Assembly: GCA_963836405.1 (NCBI GenBank)
Contig: CAWIJL010000010.1
Span: forward strand, 334,366 to 398,365
Source: CAWIJJ01 sp963836405
GTDB taxonomy: Bacteria; Acidobacteriota; Terriglobia; Bryobacterales; Bryobacteraceae
Reading direction: 5' to 3'
DNA: 64,000 bases
The notes under the pieces were generated by a model, which made no database searches, was not told the origin of the DNA, and saw nothing but the letters and a program-made list of their open reading frames with translations. Of the stretch, positions 61,370-64,000 are shown one piece after another (within the stretch, counting starts at the first letter, position 1; each line of letters opens with the position of its first letter). A program made the position numbers and the translations under genes.

Positions 61370-62190
61370 GGCCAGGGCGTCGAGGCGGGGCAGCACCTTG
61401 TCGCGCGGCTCCGCCGCGCAGGCCGAAGATCGCGCGCGAGACGCCCGCCGCGGCGAGCGCGCTCCAGCTCCTCGCTCTTCGGGCGGCGCGAAGAAGATCG
61501 ACACCGGCGCCGAGCCGGGTCGCGGCCCGCCTTATTCAGGCGCTCGTGTAGGGCCGGGATCCGTCACCGGGGCTGGTGCGCGGCCGCGGATCGGCATCCA
61601 GCCGTCGCCGTATTCGACCACGCGGTCGAGCGCCGTCGGGCCGTCGCCGCCGATGAGGATCGGCGGGTGCGGCTTCTGGACCGGCTTGGGCTACGACCAG
61701 ATCGGGTCGAAGTCGCACGAACTCGCCGTGGTAACTCGGCCTCGTCCTGCGTCCAGATCTCCTTCATCGCCAGCATGCGCTCGCGCAGCAGCTTCCAGCG
61801 GCGTCTCGAAGTCGGTGCCGTGGTTCTCCATCTCCTCGGCGTTCCAGCCGCCGCCGATGCCGAAGAGCACGCGGCCGCCGGAAAGGAGGTCGAGCGTGGC
61901 GACCTCCTTGGCGAGCAGATCGGATCGCGCTCGATGACCAGGCAGATGCCGGTGCCGAGCTTGAGCGTCTTTGTGGCCGCCGGCGGCCGCCATCAGCGCC
62001 ACGAACGGGTCGAGGCGTGACCAGTAGTCCTTGCGGCAGCGTCGCCGCCGCCCGGCCAGGGGCTCTTGCGGCTCGCGGGGATGTGGCGTGTGCTCGGGGA
62101 ACCACAGCGACTCGAAGCCGCGCTCCTCGGCGCTCGCGTGCGAGCTCGTCGGGGGGATGGAGTACTCGGTGGGGAACATGACGACGCCGT
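61370..62190 (-). pseudogene. LLM-class F420-dependent oxidoreductase, heavily frameshifted (left arm)
   Basis: Minus strand, from VVMFPTEYS near 62179 through ERGFESLWFPEHT and AKEVATLDLLSGGRVLFGIG, then GGWNAEEMENHGTDFE. Downstream of that pieces such as DPIWS, PPILIGGDGPTALDR and GDGWMPI occur in different frames, ending near LDALAALD at about 61370. This order is the luciferase-like (LLM) F420-dependent family. Many indels of one base break it about every 30-80 bp. The gene start lies at the centre of a palindrome, mirrored by the right-arm copy. Confidence 0.6.
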
Positions 62191-62215
62191 AAAAAAAGAA
62201 GAAAACGGTTTCTCC

Positions 62216-63043
62216 ATGGACCACGGCGTCGTCATGTTCCCGACCGAGTACACGATCCGCCCGGCGAGTCGCGCGTGCGCCTGAGGAGCGCGGCTTCGAG
62301 TCGCTCTGTTTCCCCGAGCACACCCACATCCCGGCGAGCCGCAAGCCCTGGCCGGGCGGGGCGCGAGCTGCCGCGCGAGTACTTTCACGCCTACGACCTG
62401 TTCGTGGCCCTCACGGCGCGGCGGGCGCCACCAGGCGGCTCAAGCTCGGGACCGGCATCTGCCTCGTGGTCGAGCGCGACCCGATCGTGACCGCGAAGGA
62501 GGTGGCGAGCCTCGACCAGCTGTCGGGCGGGCGCGTCCTCTTCGGCATCGGCGCCGGCTGGAACGCGAGGAGATGGAGAACCACGGCACCGCCTGAAGCG
62601 CCGCTGGCGGCTGCTGCGCGAGCGGGTGCTGGCGATGCGGGCGATCTGGACGCAGGAAGAAGCGAGCTACCAGGGCGAGCCGTGCGCTTCGACCGGATCT
62701 GGTCAGCCGAAGCCGCTGCAGAAGCCGTACCCGCCGATCCTCATCGGCGGGGACGCGGCGACGAGCTCGATGGGTCGTTGAGTTCGGCGACGGCTGGATG
62801 CCGATCCTCCGGCCGCACACCAGCCCGGTCGACAAGATCCCGGCCCTGCACGAGCGCCTGGAAGAAGGCGGGGCGCGACCCGAAGAGCGCGCCGGTGTCG
62901 ATCTTCTTCGCGCCGCCCAAGCGCGAGGCGCTCGACGGGCTCGCCGCGGCGGGCGTCGCGCGCGCGATCTTCGGCCTGGCGGCGGAGCCGCGCGACAAGG
63001 TCCTGCCGCGCCTCGACGCCCTGGCCGCGCTGGATACGAGCCG
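62216..63043 (+). pseudogene. LLM-class F420-dependent oxidoreductase, heavily frameshifted (right arm)
   Basis: Plus strand from ATG 62216 (MDHGVVMFPTEYTIRP). Family pieces include EERGFESL and KEVASLDQLSGGRVLFGIGA at about 62490-62560. Later parts (ERVLAMRAIWTQEEASYQ, PPILIGGDAATS, GDGWMPILRPHTSP, KSAPVSIFFAPPKREALD) are spread over frames. It is the mirror of the left-arm gene but differs by many substitutions, often at third codon positions, so it is a diverged homologue, not an exact copy. Numerous indels make it non-functional as written. Confidence 0.6.
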
Positions 63044-63044
63044 C

Positions 63045-63490
63045 CGCCGCTTCCGTGAACCCGGAGACGTTCACGTCGAACCGGATGCTGCCTTCGGCGC
63101 GAATGGCGGCCTGGCGCGCGCCCTGCGACGCTGCGATTCCCGCGACTTCCTGGAACCAGCACTTTGACGATTGCGAAACCGGATGGAATCCGGAAAACCG
63201 GCGAAATCTGACCGGGGGCGAGCCCTACGCAAGGCGGTTCGGATCTCTTCGCGCAGTGTGGAGGGCTCGACTCTGCCCAGCAGGCCGCCGTCCAGCGATG
63301 TAGCATCCACGGATTTCTCGCGAGCGAGCACCCCGAAATCTGCGCCTTTCTCGAGATATGCCCGGACGCCGAGCCGACTCCTCGGCTGAATTCAGCACCA
63401 GGATCCGCAACGGGATAGCGGTGGAAGTCCGTTCCTGGCCGGGGGCAAAGAGGACAAGGGCCAGCAGACAGAAGAGCACGCGAGACATCG
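63045..63490 (-). pseudogene. Parvulin-type peptidyl-prolyl isomerase, 5' fragment (right arm)
   Basis: Inverted copy of the fragment at 60909-61362, with start near 63488 and signal peptide RVLFCLLALVLFAPGQE. The PpiC segments DATSLDGGLLGRVEPSTL and SPVFRIPSGFAIVKVL are present, with a few indels (for example near 63380, where the ELEKGADF region is disrupted). It switches into the right-arm oxidoreductase at about 63045, at the same point as the left copy. Confidence 0.6.
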
Positions 63491-63813
63491 ATACCCGCAA
63501 AGTCCTGCAATAATATCACAACGCCAAACGACACTTACCTGCACCCCCGCGTTTGCATCCCCGGGGTCGCGGTATATCTGTTTCCCTTCGGCGGCCGCTT
63601 TCGCGCGCCGGTGTGCAGGCGGCCGTGCTCGAAGACGTCCGGGTGGTCCCACACCCAAGCCAATCTCCGCAAGCGCCGCCACGAACGCGGCCGCCACCGC
63701 GACGTACGCCATGTTTGCGTCACGACCCGCCCGAATCTGGAACCGTGCGCAGGCGGGGCTCTTGCGAACCGCCGATCTCCGCGCGGAGGATGGTGTGCGG
63801 AAAGAGACTAATC
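63491..63813. other. Inverted copy of the flank between parvulin fragment and IS630
   Basis: Matches the reverse complement of 60583-60908 with a handful of indels and substitutions (for example GCGGCCGCG versus GCGGCCGGCG). No gene supported. Confidence 0.6.
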
Positions 63814-64000
63814 TAGTCTCCTGTCCCAGTGGTTGGTCGGAATTAAGTCCTGGGTGAGCCTGAGTGTACGGCGAGCATAGCGAGCAATGCTGTCCAAAAT
63901 CTGATCGGCGGTTCTGGTCCAAACGAAAGGCTTGGGATCTTCGTTGTGCACATCAATAAACTCGCGAATCGCCGATTTCAGTTCCCTGACACTGCGGAAT
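63808..64000 (-). CDS. IS630 transposase, C-terminal part of the second copy (partial)
   Basis: Last ~60 residues of the transposase on the minus strand, matching the complete copy through IRDFIDVHNEDPKPF-like residues and DQILDSIARYARRTL. One A is missing relative to copy 1 near the end (CTCAGGCTC versus CTCAAGGCTC), shifting the last residues to QDLIPTNHWDRRL and moving the stop to the TAG at 63808-63810. Upstream part lies outside the window. Confidence 0.7.
   Translation of the reverse strand, partial: FRSVRELKSAIREFIDVHNEDPKPFVWTRTADQILDSIARYARRTLRLTQDLIPTNHWDRRLD
63814..64000 (-). mobile_element. Second IS630-family copy, right end only (truncated by window)
   Basis: TA at 63814-63815 followed by GTCTCCTGTCCCAG (63816-63829), the same terminal repeat as the complete copy, in inverse orientation. 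Its transposase reading on the minus strand (IARYARRTL, FVWTRTADQILDS) extends past the window end. Confidence 0.85.

Larger units (their letters stand above)
60410..64000. repeat. Large imperfect inverted repeat centred at 62206
   Basis: The last 3.6 kb read as two arms facing each other. A 19-bp perfect inverted repeat (62172-62190 with 62223-62241) flanks a 32-nt spacer at the centre. Outward come the oxidoreductase pieces, the parvulin fragments, a shared flank, then IS630 ends (60566 and 63829). The right arm is cut by the window end. Arms are near-identical in the outer parts and clearly diverged in the inner parts. Confidence 0.85.

Overview
The window is a GC-rich bacterial chromosome segment that looks like an acidobacterium of the Bryobacterales/Solibacter type. 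The evidence is the family content. There is a full-length ADOP-type permease (25924-28311), an Oar-like TonB-dependent receptor with an N-terminal carboxypeptidase-regulatory-like domain (37165-40590), a C-terminal domain of the Solibacter TIGR03437 type (17838-19934), a short relative of the soil-associated TIGR03435 family (17503-17841), two DUF1080 proteins and a PcaD-PcaC fusion. Genes are closely packed, many start codons overlap the previous stop by 4 nt (ATGA/GTGA/TTGA), and GTG or TTG starts are common.

Layout. Positions 1-4440 hold an aromatic-acid module: the end of a probable hydroxyacyl-CoA dehydrogenase, a feruloyl-CoA synthase, a frameshifted amidohydrolase and a tannase/feruloyl esterase. 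4450-7031 encodes three TadE/TadG-like proteins, one with a von Willebrand A domain. 7276-9452 couples a polysaccharide deacetylase to an FG-GAP propeller protein. 9364-13210 groups a xylose-isomerase-like TIM barrel, a Gfo/Idh/MocA oxidoreductase and a DUF1080 protein, as in 3-keto-sugar metabolism. 13202-17298 is a respiratory operon of tetraheme cytochrome, Fe-S protein, NrfD-like protein and a polytopic membrane protein, with no catalytic subunit visible. 19944-25155 is housekeeping: plsC, folC, accD, rlmH, rsfS and hpt. 25366-36758 is mostly transport, plus an ABC-F protein and a beta-ketoadipate pair (pcaB, pcaDC). 37165-49642 has the TonB receptor, a dehydrogenase, a NtrC-like regulator without a canonical GAFTGA loop, a class A PBP, L28 and a response regulator. 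49788-50855 is flgB-flgC-fliE behind a candidate sigma-54 promoter.

From about 50870 to the end the window becomes a mobile and damaged region. It contains a four-gene overlapping cassette (DUF6431-like zinc ribbon, primase-like Toprim protein, two tyrosine recombinases) carrying many single-base indels, a broken DDE transposase, an SNF2 helicase with a duplicated 3' end, a relic of a group II intron, an intact IS630-type element, and a roughly 3.6-kb inverted duplication centred at 62206. In the duplication, both arms carry a fragment of a parvulin gene and a badly frameshifted LLM-class flavin oxidoreductase gene, and the right arm runs into a second IS630 copy at the window end.

Single-base indels also break apparently ordinary genes (amidohydrolase, propeller protein, folC). 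Part of the damage may therefore be sequence error and part may be real decay. The two cannot be separated from this sequence alone.
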